Notes under the pieces: model-generated
Databases searched by the model: none
What the model saw: the letters and a program-made list of their open reading frames with translations, nothing else
What the model was told of the DNA's origin: nothing
DNA from: an uncultured Faecalicoccus sp.
GTDB lineage: Bacteria; Bacillota_I; Bacilli_A; Erysipelotrichales; Erysipelotrichaceae
DNA length: 52,584 nucleotides
Direction of reading: 5' to 3'
Assembly: GCA_902497095.1 (NCBI GenBank)
Contig: CABVDD010000011.1
Span: 1 to 52,584 of the forward strand
Part shown: piece by piece, positions 42,068 through 50,256 of the stretch
Layout: each line of letters begins with the position of its first letter
How positions within the stretch are numbered: position 1 is the first letter of the stretch
Program-made: the position numbers and the translations under genes

Positions 42068-43841
42068 AAAAGATGAATATGTGTTTCTAGGCTTATTACT
42101 AATGCCAACAATTTGGTTTGCATTGCTAATTGCACCCTACATGGATAAAGGATTAATCAATGCAATTCCATATCTTAATGAAGCTTTAAATCATCCATTT
42201 CAAATTCAATGGACGAATTCAACATTAAAAACGATCGGTATCTTTCTGATAATCTATGTATTAGGTGTTGGGATGTATTTATCTTCATCTAAAAACTATA
42301 GAAGAACTGAAGAATACGGATCAGCTAAATGGGCAAATCCCAATACTGTTTGTAAGAAATATGCGAATAAAGATTACTTTTCTAATAAAGTCTTTTCTCA
42401 GAATGTACGAATGGGATTGGATGGAAAAAAACATAGGCGAAACTTGAATACGGTTGTGATTGGTGGCTCTGGTGCTGGCAAAACAAGATTTTATGCCAAG
42501 CCAAATATCATGCAATGTAATACAAGTTTTGTTGTATTGGATCCTAAAGGCGAAATCATTCGAAGTGTTGGTCATCTATTAGAAGAGAATGGTTATGTCA
42601 TTAAAGTCATTGACTTGATTGATATGTCTAAATCTCTTGGATATAATCCATTCCACTATATTCAAAGTGATAAGGATGTATTGAAATTAATTACCAACTT
42701 GATCCGTAATACAACACCTAAAGGTTCTTCTACCAATGATCCATTCTGGGAAAAGAGTGAAACAGCACTATTGGAAGCGCTGATGTTATATCTGTACCAT
42801 TATGCACCAGAAGATGAACAGAATTTTACAATGGTCATGGAAATGCTCAATTATGCAGAAGTCAAAGAAGATGAAGAAGACTACGAAAGTCCATTAGATG
42901 AGTTATTTAAAAGACTAGAAATGATAGATTCTAATTCATTGGCTTTAAAACAATACAAAATATATAAACAGGCAGCAGGTAAAACCGCCAAATCGATTCT
43001 GATTTCGGTTGGTGTAAGACTTGCTGCTTTTAATTTGGAAGAACTTGCATCATTAACCAAATATGACGAGATGGAATTAGAACAGATTGGAGAAAGAAAA
43101 ACGGCTTTATTTGCGATTATTCCAGACAACGATTCCACATTCAATTTTGTAGTGGGAATGTTGTACACCCAGTTATTTCAAATGTTGTATTACCAGGCGG
43201 ATTATGTACATGGTGGAGAACTTCCTGTACCCGTCCATTTCTTGATGGATGAATTTGCCAATGTTGCTTTACCAGATGAATTTGATAAACTTCTTTCAAC
43301 GATGCGTTCAAGACAGATCTTTGTATCCATTATTTTACAGAACCTGGCTCAGATCAAAGCTTTATACAAGGATAGCTGGGAATCCATTTTAGGTAACTGT
43401 GATGAAACGTATTACCTAGGTGGTAATGAACAAAGTACACATAAATACATCAGTGAATTGCTGGGCAAAGAAACATTGGATACAAATACGTATGGTAAAT
43501 CTGAAGGAAGAAGTGGTAATTATTCTACAAATTACCAACAAACTGGAAGAGAATTATTAACAGCGGATGAAGTTCGATTGTTGAATAACAACTATGGACT
43601 TCTTTTTATTAAGGGAGAACGACCTGTCAAAGATAAAAAATATGATTTGTTGAAACATCCAAATATCAAACAAACATTGGATGGTGGGTGTGAACCTTAT
43701 ATTCATGGGCAGACACGTCATTTCATTGATGACTGGCAAAATATCCTTCTTACAGATGATGAATATGAATTATTAGACGCAGAAGAAACAGAAAACTATT
43801 TAAAGGAGATTGAAGAAAATGAAGAAAGTAAAAACAATTAA
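42054..43841 (+). CDS. virD4: Type IV coupling protein, VirD4/TraG family
   Basis: 595 residues. Two N-terminal membrane helices (about 10-30 and 55-80) are followed by the ATPase: Walker A GGSGAGKTRFY, VVLDPKGEI, and Walker B HFLMDEFANVALP. It escorts the relaxase-DNA complex to the channel. No strong ribosome site; start overlaps the previous gene by 14 nt. The neighbour order PcfB-VirD4-Maff2-VirB6 is standard for Tn1549-like transfer regions. Confidence 0.93.
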   Translation: MRDAKKDEYVFLGLLLMPTIWFALLIAPYMDKGLINAIPYLNEALNHPFQIQWTNSTLKTIGIFLIIYVLGVGMYLSSSKNYRRTEEYGSAKWANPNTVCKKYANKDYFSNKVFSQNVRMGLDGKKHRRNLNTVVIGGSGAGKTRFYAKPNIMQCNTSFVVLDPKGEIIRSVGHLLEENGYVIKVIDLIDMSKSLGYNPFHYIQSDKDVLKLITNLIRNTTPKGSSTNDPFWEKSETALLEALMLYLYHYAPEDEQNFTMVMEMLNYAEVKEDEEDYESPLDELFKRLEMIDSNSLALKQYKIYKQAAGKTAKSILISVGVRLAAFNLEELASLTKYDEMELEQIGERKTALFAIIPDNDSTFNFVVGMLYTQLFQMLYYQADYVHGGELPVPVHFLMDEFANVALPDEFDKLLSTMRSRQIFVSIILQNLAQIKALYKDSWESILGNCDETYYLGGNEQSTHKYISELLGKETLDTNTYGKSEGRSGNYSTNYQQTGRELLTADEVRLLNNNYGLLFIKGERPVKDKKYDLLKHPNIKQTLDGGCEPYIHGQTRHFIDDWQNILLTDDEYELLDAEETENYLKEIEENEESKNN

Positions 43842-44124
43842 AAAAGCATTATTCTTTGCCTATATGGCACTGATACTTATCACAAATTTTACTACACCTA
43901 TCTATGCAGCCAATGATCCAGTCACTGTTGTCAATAACTTCAGTGATTTTATGTTTGGACTCATTCGTGCTATTGGAATGATTTTATTAGGATTTGGAAT
44001 CGTACAGGTAGGTTTATCTTTAAAAAGCCATGATCCAAGTCAAAGAGCCAATGGATTTATGACGGTTGCTGGCGGAATTATTATTACGTTTGCTAAAGAG
44101 ATTTTGAATATTATTGTAGGTTAA
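43819..44124 (+). CDS. Maff2-family small membrane protein (VirB2-like candidate)
   Basis: 101 residues from ATG 43819 (AAGGAG 10 nt upstream). A signal-like helix ends in PIYAAND, followed by two hydrophobic helices (MFGLIRAIGMILLGFGIVQVGL and GFMTVAGGIIITFAKEILNIIVG). It matches Maff2 proteins and has the size and layout of a VirB2-type pilin. Overlaps virD4 by 23 nt. Confidence 0.8.
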   Translation: MKKVKTIKKALFFAYMALILITNFTTPIYAANDPVTVVNNFSDFMFGLIRAIGMILLGFGIVQVGLSLKSHDPSQRANGFMTVAGGIIITFAKEILNIIVG

Positions 44125-44127
44125 TAT

Positions 44128-44958
44128 ATGGATGGAATCATCGATAACCTAACAAGTGCAATCAATACCTGGAATTCTAAGCTTGCTGAAATATGGTTGT
44201 TACTGACTGAATCCCCAGAAACATTTAAAGGTGGAGATATATGGAAAATCATTGTAAAAGTACATGAAGGCTTACAAGCTATTGGACTTGCACTTCTTGT
44301 GCTTTTCTTTGTATGGGGATTGATACGAACTTGTACAAGCTGGCAGGATGTTAAACGACCAGAACAAGCCTTCAAACTTTTTCTAAGATTTATTATTGCC
44401 AGAGGTCTTGTCATGTATGGAATGGAACTGATGACAAAGATTTTTGAAATTGTACAGGGGATAATTCAATCGATTACGGAAACTGTAGGACTTGGAGTAT
44501 CCAACGAAACAGTTATACCACAGGAAATAGTTGATGCGGTTAGTAATACAGGATTTCTAGAATCCATTCCATTATGGGCAGTAACCCTATTAGGATCTAT
44601 ATTCATTACAATTCTATCTTTTGTAATGATATTAACTGTTTATGGAAGATTTTTTAAACTTTACATGTACACAGCTATTTCTCCAATACCACTTGCAGCA
44701 GCTGCAGGAGAAAGCACACAAAACACAGCTTTTACATTTATCAAAAGCTATGCAGGAGTTTGTTTAGAAGGAGCGATCATTGTCCTTTCCTGTATTATCT
44801 TTTCAGCCTTTGCATCAAGTCCACCAGTAGTAGATTCAACAGCATCCAGTGTATCTATGGTATGGAGTTATATTGGTGAATTAATATTCAATATGTTAGT
44901 ACTTGTAGGAACAATCAAGATGTCAGATCGAATCGTTAAAGAAATGATGGGGCTATAA
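44128..44958 (+). CDS. VirB6/TrbL-like channel protein
   Basis: 276 residues with about six membrane helices (for example LQAIGLALLVLFFVWGLI and PLWAVTLLGSIFITILSFVMILTVYG) and the family's ISPIPLAAAAGESTQNTAFTF stretch. It likely forms the inner-membrane pore of the transfer machine. It begins 3 nt after the Maff2 gene. Confidence 0.82.
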   Translation: MDGIIDNLTSAINTWNSKLAEIWLLLTESPETFKGGDIWKIIVKVHEGLQAIGLALLVLFFVWGLIRTCTSWQDVKRPEQAFKLFLRFIIARGLVMYGMELMTKIFEIVQGIIQSITETVGLGVSNETVIPQEIVDAVSNTGFLESIPLWAVTLLGSIFITILSFVMILTVYGRFFKLYMYTAISPIPLAAAAGESTQNTAFTFIKSYAGVCLEGAIIVLSCIIFSAFASSPPVVDSTASSVSMVWSYIGELIFNMLVLVGTIKMSDRIVKEMMGL

Positions 44959-44985
44959 TATGTAGCTACTCTGTTACTACATTTG

Positions 44986-45014
44986 TTGATATTTTGTAAA
45001 AAACTGATTATAAT
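44986..45014 (+). promoter_or_regulatory. Promoter of the toxin-antitoxin pair
   Basis: TTGATA (44986-44991) and TATAAT (45009-45014) are 17 nt apart, followed by AAAGGAAG. The inverted repeat ATGTAG/CTACAT (about 44960-44982) just upstream could be an autoregulatory operator. Confidence 0.75.
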
Positions 45015-45037
45015 ATATACGAAAGGAAGTGTTAATT

Positions 45038-45334
45038 ATGCGTAACGTAATCAATGCTCAAAAAGATGATGTATTTAGAATTCGCATGAACTCAGAAATC
45101 AAGAATGAATTAGAAGAAGTTTTTGCGAAAAACGGTTTAACTCTAACGGATGCCGTAAATGTATTTTTTCAGCAAGTATTAAATACAGGTGGTTTTCCAT
45201 TTTCTGTGACCGAAGATAATGCTGAAAAGATGAAAGCAAAAGCTTTATCTAAATTAATGAAAGAATTGGAAATTGGTATGAATTGTACTGAATCTTATTC
45301 AGAAGAAGAAGCCAAAAATATGTTGGGTTTGTAA
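45038..45334 (+). CDS. RelB/DinJ-type antitoxin
   Basis: 98 residues from ATG 45038 (AAAGGAAG upstream). The N-terminal ribbon-helix-helix FRIRMNSEIKNELEEVFAKNGLTLTDAVNVFFQQVL is typical of RelB/DinJ antitoxins, which bind their own promoter and block the toxin. The next gene starts 1 nt after the stop. Confidence 0.88.
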   Translation: MRNVINAQKDDVFRIRMNSEIKNELEEVFAKNGLTLTDAVNVFFQQVLNTGGFPFSVTEDNAEKMKAKALSKLMKELEIGMNCTESYSEEEAKNMLGL

Positions 45335-45335
45335 A

Positions 45336-45638
45336 ATGAAGATTATTTATAAAAAAGCAGCAATTGATGATCTTCTTAATACCGAAAATTATATTATTAA
45401 TCAGTTTCATAACGAGCAAGCCGCAAAAAAACTTAAAAACAATATTGTAGATACAATTTCATTATTAAAAGATAATCCTTATCTAGGTCCTAAAATGTCA
45501 GATCGTTTCGACATAGATACACCATTTCGCTATTTAATCGTATCTAAGCAACTTGTATTCTATAATGTCAATGAAGAGAATATTGAAATTATTAGAATAC
45601 TTGACTCAAGGCAGGATTACTTATCATTACTATTTTAA
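45336..45638 (+). CDS. RelE/ParE-superfamily toxin
   Basis: 100 residues. The pattern IIYKKAAIDDLLNTENYIINQF, a central KLKNNIVDTISLLKDNPYLGP and the C-terminal FRYLIVSKQLVFYNV with IEIIRILDSRQDY match type II toxins of the RelE/ParE fold. ParE inhibits gyrase and RelE cuts mRNA; the sequence does not decide. It likely keeps the element in the population. A terminator follows. Confidence 0.88.
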   Translation: MKIIYKKAAIDDLLNTENYIINQFHNEQAAKKLKNNIVDTISLLKDNPYLGPKMSDRFDIDTPFRYLIVSKQLVFYNVNEENIEIIRILDSRQDYLSLLF

Positions 45639-45646
45639 TTACTACT

Positions 45647-45671
45647 GCAGGAGCATATTGTTCCTGCTTTT
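45647..45671 (+). terminator. Terminator after the toxin gene
   Basis: The arms GCAGGA and TCCTGC enclose a 9-nt loop, followed by TTTTA. Confidence 0.75.
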
Positions 45672-45703
45672 ATTATGCCTTTTTGGCAAGAAAGGAACAC
45701 AAA

Positions 45704-45937
45704 ATGAAAGATTATATATTAAACAAAGTTGTATTAAAAACAGGAGATTCATTGGATATTGTTGAATCTTCAACTTTACCATTAACAGAAAAATTGATGT
45801 ATAAAGTGGAACATGAAAAAGATAAGATCATTGTTCGTCGTGATGGTGGGAAGATGGTTATTCCGGTCGATAATATCTTATTTGCGTCGTCTATTCCATT
45901 AGATGTTATTCATGAGGATTTAGATGATGAAATCTAA
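45704..45937 (+). CDS. Small transfer-region protein
   Basis: 77 residues from ATG 45704 (AGGA 7 nt upstream). Beta-rich, acidic C-terminus, no membrane segment. It lies between the toxin-antitoxin pair and PrgI and overlaps PrgI by 14 nt. Unknown function. Confidence 0.6.
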   Translation: MKDYILNKVVLKTGDSLDIVESSTLPLTEKLMYKVEHEKDKIIVRRDGGKMVIPVDNILFASSIPLDVIHEDLDDEI

Positions 45938-46352
45938 TTTCGAAATCAAGATCAACAAAGAAATAAGGGATTATACAGAAAGTATTTTCTTTGGATTATC
46001 ACTAAGGCAAAGTATCTTTTCTATCATTGCCTGTATCATAGCGTGTGGTTTGTATTTTCTATTCAAAGATCGACTAGGTACAGAAATGACAAGCTGGTTA
46101 TGTGTGCTTGGTGCTGCTCCTTTTGCAGCATTTGGCTTTATTCGTTTCCAAGGAATGTATACAGAAGATATTGTGAAGATGGCAATATCTTCTTTTGTAT
46201 TGTCTACAAGGAATTTGATTAATGTGCCATTTAATCTTTATTATGAAATACTTGAACCATTTATAAATCAATCAAGAAAGGAGTCGATTGTACATGATAA
46301 AAAGCTACGAAAGATTGAAAAAGCTCAACAAAGAAAAAACAAGAGTGCCTAG
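45924..46352 (+). CDS. PrgI-family protein (VirB3-like)
   Basis: 142 residues. Begins KSNFEIKINKEIRDYTESIFFGLSLRQSI, then two membrane helices (IFSIIACIIACGLYFLF and WLCVLGAAPFAAFGFI), matching PrgI/VirB3. VirB3 proteins work with VirB4 in the inner membrane. It overlaps virB4 by about 60 nt. Confidence 0.85.
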   Translation: MMKSNFEIKINKEIRDYTESIFFGLSLRQSIFSIIACIIACGLYFLFKDRLGTEMTSWLCVLGAAPFAAFGFIRFQGMYTEDIVKMAISSFVLSTRNLINVPFNLYYEILEPFINQSRKESIVHDKKLRKIEKAQQRKNKSA

Positions 46353-48630
46353 AACCGTTCAGGATACCATCCCGGTAGATACAATCTATAAGGATGGTAT
46401 TTTTAAATCCGGTAATAAATATACAAAGAGTTACAGATTCTTAGATATCAACTATAAGATTGCTTCTGGAGAAGATAAAAACAATCTCTTTTTAAGCTAT
46501 AGTGATTTACTGAATTCTTTTGATTCTTCTGTTATGACAAAGATAACTATCAATAATCGAAAAGTGGATATCAAGAAATTCAAAGAAGATATCTTGATTC
46601 CATTAAAACAAGATAACTTAGATCGATATCGTGAAGAATACAATAATATGCTTTTAGATAAGTTATCCGAAAGTGATGATATTATCCAGGAAAAATACAT
46701 TACAGTGACTGTCTTCAAAAATACCATCGAGGAAGCAAGATTCACCTTTTCTAGAATCACCACTGAATTCTCTACCCTATTTGCAAGACTTGGATCATCT
46801 TGCATTGAATTAAATGCGGAAGAACGATTAAAAATGCTTCATGATTTTTATCGTAGTGAAACGGAAGAGTTTTCTCTCGACATGAATGATTTAGCTAAGA
46901 AAGGTCATTCTTTTAAGGATTTGATCACGCCCAGAATGAGTAAATACCACAACAAATATTTTGAATTTGATGGTAAATATGGAAGAGTTCTTTATTTAAG
47001 CAATTATCCTGGCTTTTTAAAGGATGAATTTGTATCCGAACTTTGTGATTTAAACAAGAATCTCATGTATTCCATGGACATTATTACAATTCCTACTGAT
47101 GAAGCAGTTAGAGAAGTAGAAAATAAGTTTTTAGGTGTAGAAAAGAATATTACCGATTGGCAAATGAAGCAAAATCGTAACAATAACTTCTCAGCTATTA
47201 TCCCTTATGACATGGAGCTACAACGTAAGGAATGTAAAGAATTCTTAGATGATTTAATTGTACGAGATCAAAGAATGATGCTTTGTAATATTACGGTTGT
47301 TCATCTTGCAGATTCTTTAGAAGAACTGGATAAAGATACAGAAACATTAAAAGCTGTTGCTCGTAAATATGTTTGTGAGCTTGAAACACTATATTTTTCA
47401 AAACGACAATTAGATGGACTACAAACTGTTTTGCCAATTGGTGTTAATAAATTGAATATCACTCGTACTTTATTAACGGAAAGTGCAGCTGTATTTATTC
47501 CTTTTCGTGCTCATGAAATCATGCAAAAAGGTGGTACTTGGTTTGGACAGAATGCGATTACCAATAATCCGATTCTTTGTAACAAAGCTTTATTACAAAA
47601 TCCAAATTCTTTCTTGTTAGGTATTCCTGGTTCTGGTAAATCTTTCCTAACAAAAGAAGAAATAGAATTCTTAATTCTATCTACCAATGATGACATCATT
47701 ATTGCGGATCCTGAAGGAGAATACGATCCAATCATTAAAGCACTAGGTGGACAAATTATTCGTATTGGAGCAAATAGTAAAGACTATATCAATGCCATGG
47801 ATATGTCCGAAGGCTATGGTGATAGTGGCAATGCCATTGCAGATAAATCACAATTTATCATGTCCTTATTTGAACAGTTAGATACAAATCATGGTGGTAT
47901 ATCTCCAATTGATCGTTCTATTATCGATCGTTGTGTATCTTTGGTTTATCAAGATACCATGAAAAGCAATTATGTTCCAACATTAAAACATCTTTACAAC
48001 AAGTTACTTGAACAAAGTGAACCAGAAGCTAAATCATTAGCTATCAAACTCGAATTATTTACAAATGGATCCTTGAACATTTTTGCCCATGAAACCAATG
48101 TAGATATCAAATCTAGAATCCTATCTTTCAACATCTTTAATTTAGGAAAACAATTAAAGACGATGGGATTACTTGTAATTACAGATGCCATTATCAATCG
48201 TGTCAATGAAAATTGGAGAAAAGGAAAACGTACACATGTCTTTATTGATGAGATTCACGTTATCTTTGAAAATGAAGAAAGTGCAACCTTCTTTGCATCT
48301 GCATGGAGACAATTCCGTAAAAGAGATGCCTATCCTACAGGAATAACACAAAATGTTAAATATCTTCTTTCCTCTCAACAAGGTACAAGCATGCTATCAA
48401 ACTCTGAATTCATTGTGATGTTAAACCAATCTGCCAATGATAGAGAAGATTTAGCTAGACTTCTAAATATTTCAGAAGAACAGATGGGATACATCACAAA
48501 TGCACCAACAGGATCTGGATTAATTAAGTATGGTGGTTCTATTGTCCCTTTTGTCAATAAGATGCCAAAAGGATTATTGTACGATCTCAATACAACAAAG
48601 CCAGGAGATAGAAAACTCCTATTCAACTAA
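46294..48630 (+). CDS. virB4: VirB4-type transfer ATPase
   Basis: 778 residues from ATG 46294 (GGAG 10 nt upstream); a TTG at 46288 is also possible. Walker A is LLGIPGSGKSFLTKEE, followed by IIADPEGEYDP, and Walker B is HVFIDEIHVIF. The N-terminal domain is the CagE/TrbE/VirB part. It energises assembly and DNA passage. A terminator follows directly after the stop. Confidence 0.93.
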   Translation: MIKSYERLKKLNKEKTRVPRTVQDTIPVDTIYKDGIFKSGNKYTKSYRFLDINYKIASGEDKNNLFLSYSDLLNSFDSSVMTKITINNRKVDIKKFKEDILIPLKQDNLDRYREEYNNMLLDKLSESDDIIQEKYITVTVFKNTIEEARFTFSRITTEFSTLFARLGSSCIELNAEERLKMLHDFYRSETEEFSLDMNDLAKKGHSFKDLITPRMSKYHNKYFEFDGKYGRVLYLSNYPGFLKDEFVSELCDLNKNLMYSMDIITIPTDEAVREVENKFLGVEKNITDWQMKQNRNNNFSAIIPYDMELQRKECKEFLDDLIVRDQRMMLCNITVVHLADSLEELDKDTETLKAVARKYVCELETLYFSKRQLDGLQTVLPIGVNKLNITRTLLTESAAVFIPFRAHEIMQKGGTWFGQNAITNNPILCNKALLQNPNSFLLGIPGSGKSFLTKEEIEFLILSTNDDIIIADPEGEYDPIIKALGGQIIRIGANSKDYINAMDMSEGYGDSGNAIADKSQFIMSLFEQLDTNHGGISPIDRSIIDRCVSLVYQDTMKSNYVPTLKHLYNKLLEQSEPEAKSLAIKLELFTNGSLNIFAHETNVDIKSRILSFNIFNLGKQLKTMGLLVITDAIINRVNENWRKGKRTHVFIDEIHVIFENEESATFFASAWRQFRKRDAYPTGITQNVKYLLSSQQGTSMLSNSEFIVMLNQSANDREDLARLLNISEEQMGYITNAPTGSGLIKYGGSIVPFVNKMPKGLLYDLNTTKPGDRKLLFN

Positions 48631-48654
48631 GCAGAATTTACTTTCTGCTTTTTT
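48629..48654 (+). terminator. Terminator after virB4
   Basis: The arms AAGCAGA (48629-48635) and TCTGCTT (48644-48650) enclose an 8-nt loop, followed by TTTT. The 5' arm touches the virB4 stop codon. Confidence 0.75.
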
Positions 48655-48670
48655 ACATACAAAGGAGTTG

Positions 48671-49435
48671 ATGAATTTGAGAGATATTAAGACAAAACAA
48701 AAAATGCAAGCTATCAAAACAAAGGATACAAAAGGAAATATTCAGCATTTTATTAAGCAGCAGACCATTCATATTTGTAGTAAAGATGTGGATAAAAAAG
48801 AGGATGCTCCTGTTAAATCCAATCCACAGGTACAGGCTACAAATAAAGTAAGTGTTGCAGCAAAACAAACTGTAATTGAATCTAAGCATCGTGCTACAAA
48901 GTTTATAAAACAAAAACATCATGAATATAAGATCAAATCGTCTAGTAAGAAACCGATTATTGAATCAAATCATGCTGTTCAACCACAAAGAATTTCTTAT
49001 ATATCCAAGGCAAAGAAGCATGTTGTGAATAAATTGAATGCTTCAAAGATGAAAAAATCTACAGAACAATTTGTTTCCAAGCCTATTGTTCAAAATACAA
49101 CACATGCTATAAAGAAGTCATTTCATATTGTTAAGAAGAGTGTATCTACATTGAATACACTCTTTTCTTTTGGAACGGGATTGATCTTGTTAATTATGAT
49201 TACTCTGTTTGTTGGCACATTTAGCGTATTAGCTCAATATGGTGGATCTAACAGTGAAATTGTTTCTTTAAGCGAAGAAATTATTGCATATGAAGATACC
49301 ATTCGTAAATATGCAATAGAATACGATATAGAAGAATATGTATCTTTACTTCAAGCGATTATGATGCAGGAATCTGGTGGTAAAGAAAATGATCCTATGC
49401 AACCTACTCAAATTCATTTTTTATATCTTCGATAG
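48671..49435 (+). pseudogene. Truncated first copy of the transfer peptidoglycan hydrolase
   Basis: About 254 codons. The N-terminal basic tail and membrane helix (FGTGLILLIMITLFVGTFSVLAQ) and the first part of the muramidase domain, up to MQESGG, are nearly the same as in the intact copy at 50257. Nucleotides 49118-49385 match 50698-50965 with one difference. Similarity stops near 49403 and the frame runs into foreign sequence (PTQIHFLYLR). The rest of the muramidase and the CHAP domain are gone. It may still give a membrane stub. A TTG at 48677 has better ribosome-site spacing. Confidence 0.8.
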
Positions 49436-49439
49436 TCAT
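49404..49439 (-). pseudogene. 5' stub of a minus-strand gene
   Basis: On the minus strand an AGGAGG site sits 6 nt before ATG 49439, which opens MTIEDIKNEFE and stops at 49404, exactly at the junction with the truncated hydrolase copy. It looks like the first codons of a gene whose remainder was lost in a rearrangement. Confidence 0.45.
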
Positions 49440-49455
49440 ACCGAACCTCCTATAT

Positions 49456-49516
49456 TTCGACTAAGGTTTGACTAAATATTCGACTAATTTTTTTTAAATA
49501 ATTCCATTTAGTCAAA
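49456..49516. repeat. Operator-like repeats TTYGACTAA
   Basis: TTCGACTAA (49456), TTTGACTAA (49467) and TTCGACTAA (49479) are spaced 11-12 nt; an inverted TTTAGTCAAA lies at 49507-49516. They sit upstream of the minus-strand ATG at 49439, about one helical turn apart. Confidence 0.6.
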
Positions 49517-49534
49517 TCTATAAGTTACTAATAC

Positions 49535-49656
49535 AATTTAATTTTTGATTTTAGTAAGCTGAAAAGTCGAGTAATTATGTACTTTAGCTAACAACAACTG
49601 TATGTTGACTTACTAAATATCTTACTAAACAAAATTTAATTTTTGATTTTAGTAAG
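49535..49656. repeat. 24-bp direct repeat pair
   Basis: The same 24 bases, ending in TTTTGATTTTAGTAAG, occur at 49535-49558 and 49633-49656, with partly conserved flanks (TGAAAAGTC after both). No gene lies in 49440-49705. Confidence 0.7.
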
Positions 49657-49705
49657 ATGAAAAAGTCTGGTATTTGTGTATTCAAATTTCCATCTGTGTG
49701 ATTCA

Positions 49706-50215
49706 TTATGCTAAATTATCAATTAATGCATCGACAATATCATCATATCCATCAATGGATTTTGGAAGCCATGCAATAGTTGTTCTAAAATATCTTGTAT
49801 AGTTTTCTCTATAATTTCTAGGATTATCAAAAATCCAAGTACAAGTTCCACTATCACAAAACCCCGATTCAAAGCAATGTGTAAATGGAGGATCATAGCC
49901 ATTTTCTTCTGAATCGTATACACCCATCGCAAGAAAATAATCTTCGTTTTCTACAAAAACAGAGTAAAAGTGTTCATCACCATAAAAATGTTCAAATATA
50001 CAGTTATCTATTGTACAAATTACTTCATCATGAATTTTATATTTTACTAAATCTACATATAGCCTAAAGAATGTATAACTTGTACCGTTCCATTCGTGGG
50101 AATCTTGTTTATATATAAATTCTATAGGCTTATCATTTAATTTCATCTGGACAAATCCAAAGGGAGTAATAATTTTATCTGCTTTTATTCCATAGTAATA
50201 TTCGTTCATATACAT
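49706..50215 (-). CDS. Unknown protein in the cassette between the hydrolase copies
   Basis: 169 residues, soluble, rich in Tyr, Asp and Glu (YDSEENGYDPPFTHCFESGFCDSGTC near 100-130), four to five Cys. No family recognised; size and acidity resemble immunity or effector-binding proteins. No ribosome site is visible before ATG 50215 or 50209, and the copied hydrolase leader begins only about 30 nt upstream, so its own promoter may have been cut off. Orientation is opposite to all transfer genes. Confidence 0.55.
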   Translation of the reverse strand: MYMNEYYYGIKADKIITPFGFVQMKLNDKPIEFIYKQDSHEWNGTSYTFFRLYVDLVKYKIHDEVICTIDNCIFEHFYGDEHFYSVFVENEDYFLAMGVYDSEENGYDPPFTHCFESGFCDSGTCTWIFDNPRNYRENYTRYFRTTIAWLPKSIDGYDDIVDALIDNLA

Positions 50216-50256
50216 ATCTAAGCAAATAATCTTATGGTTGTAAAGAAAAGGAGTTG

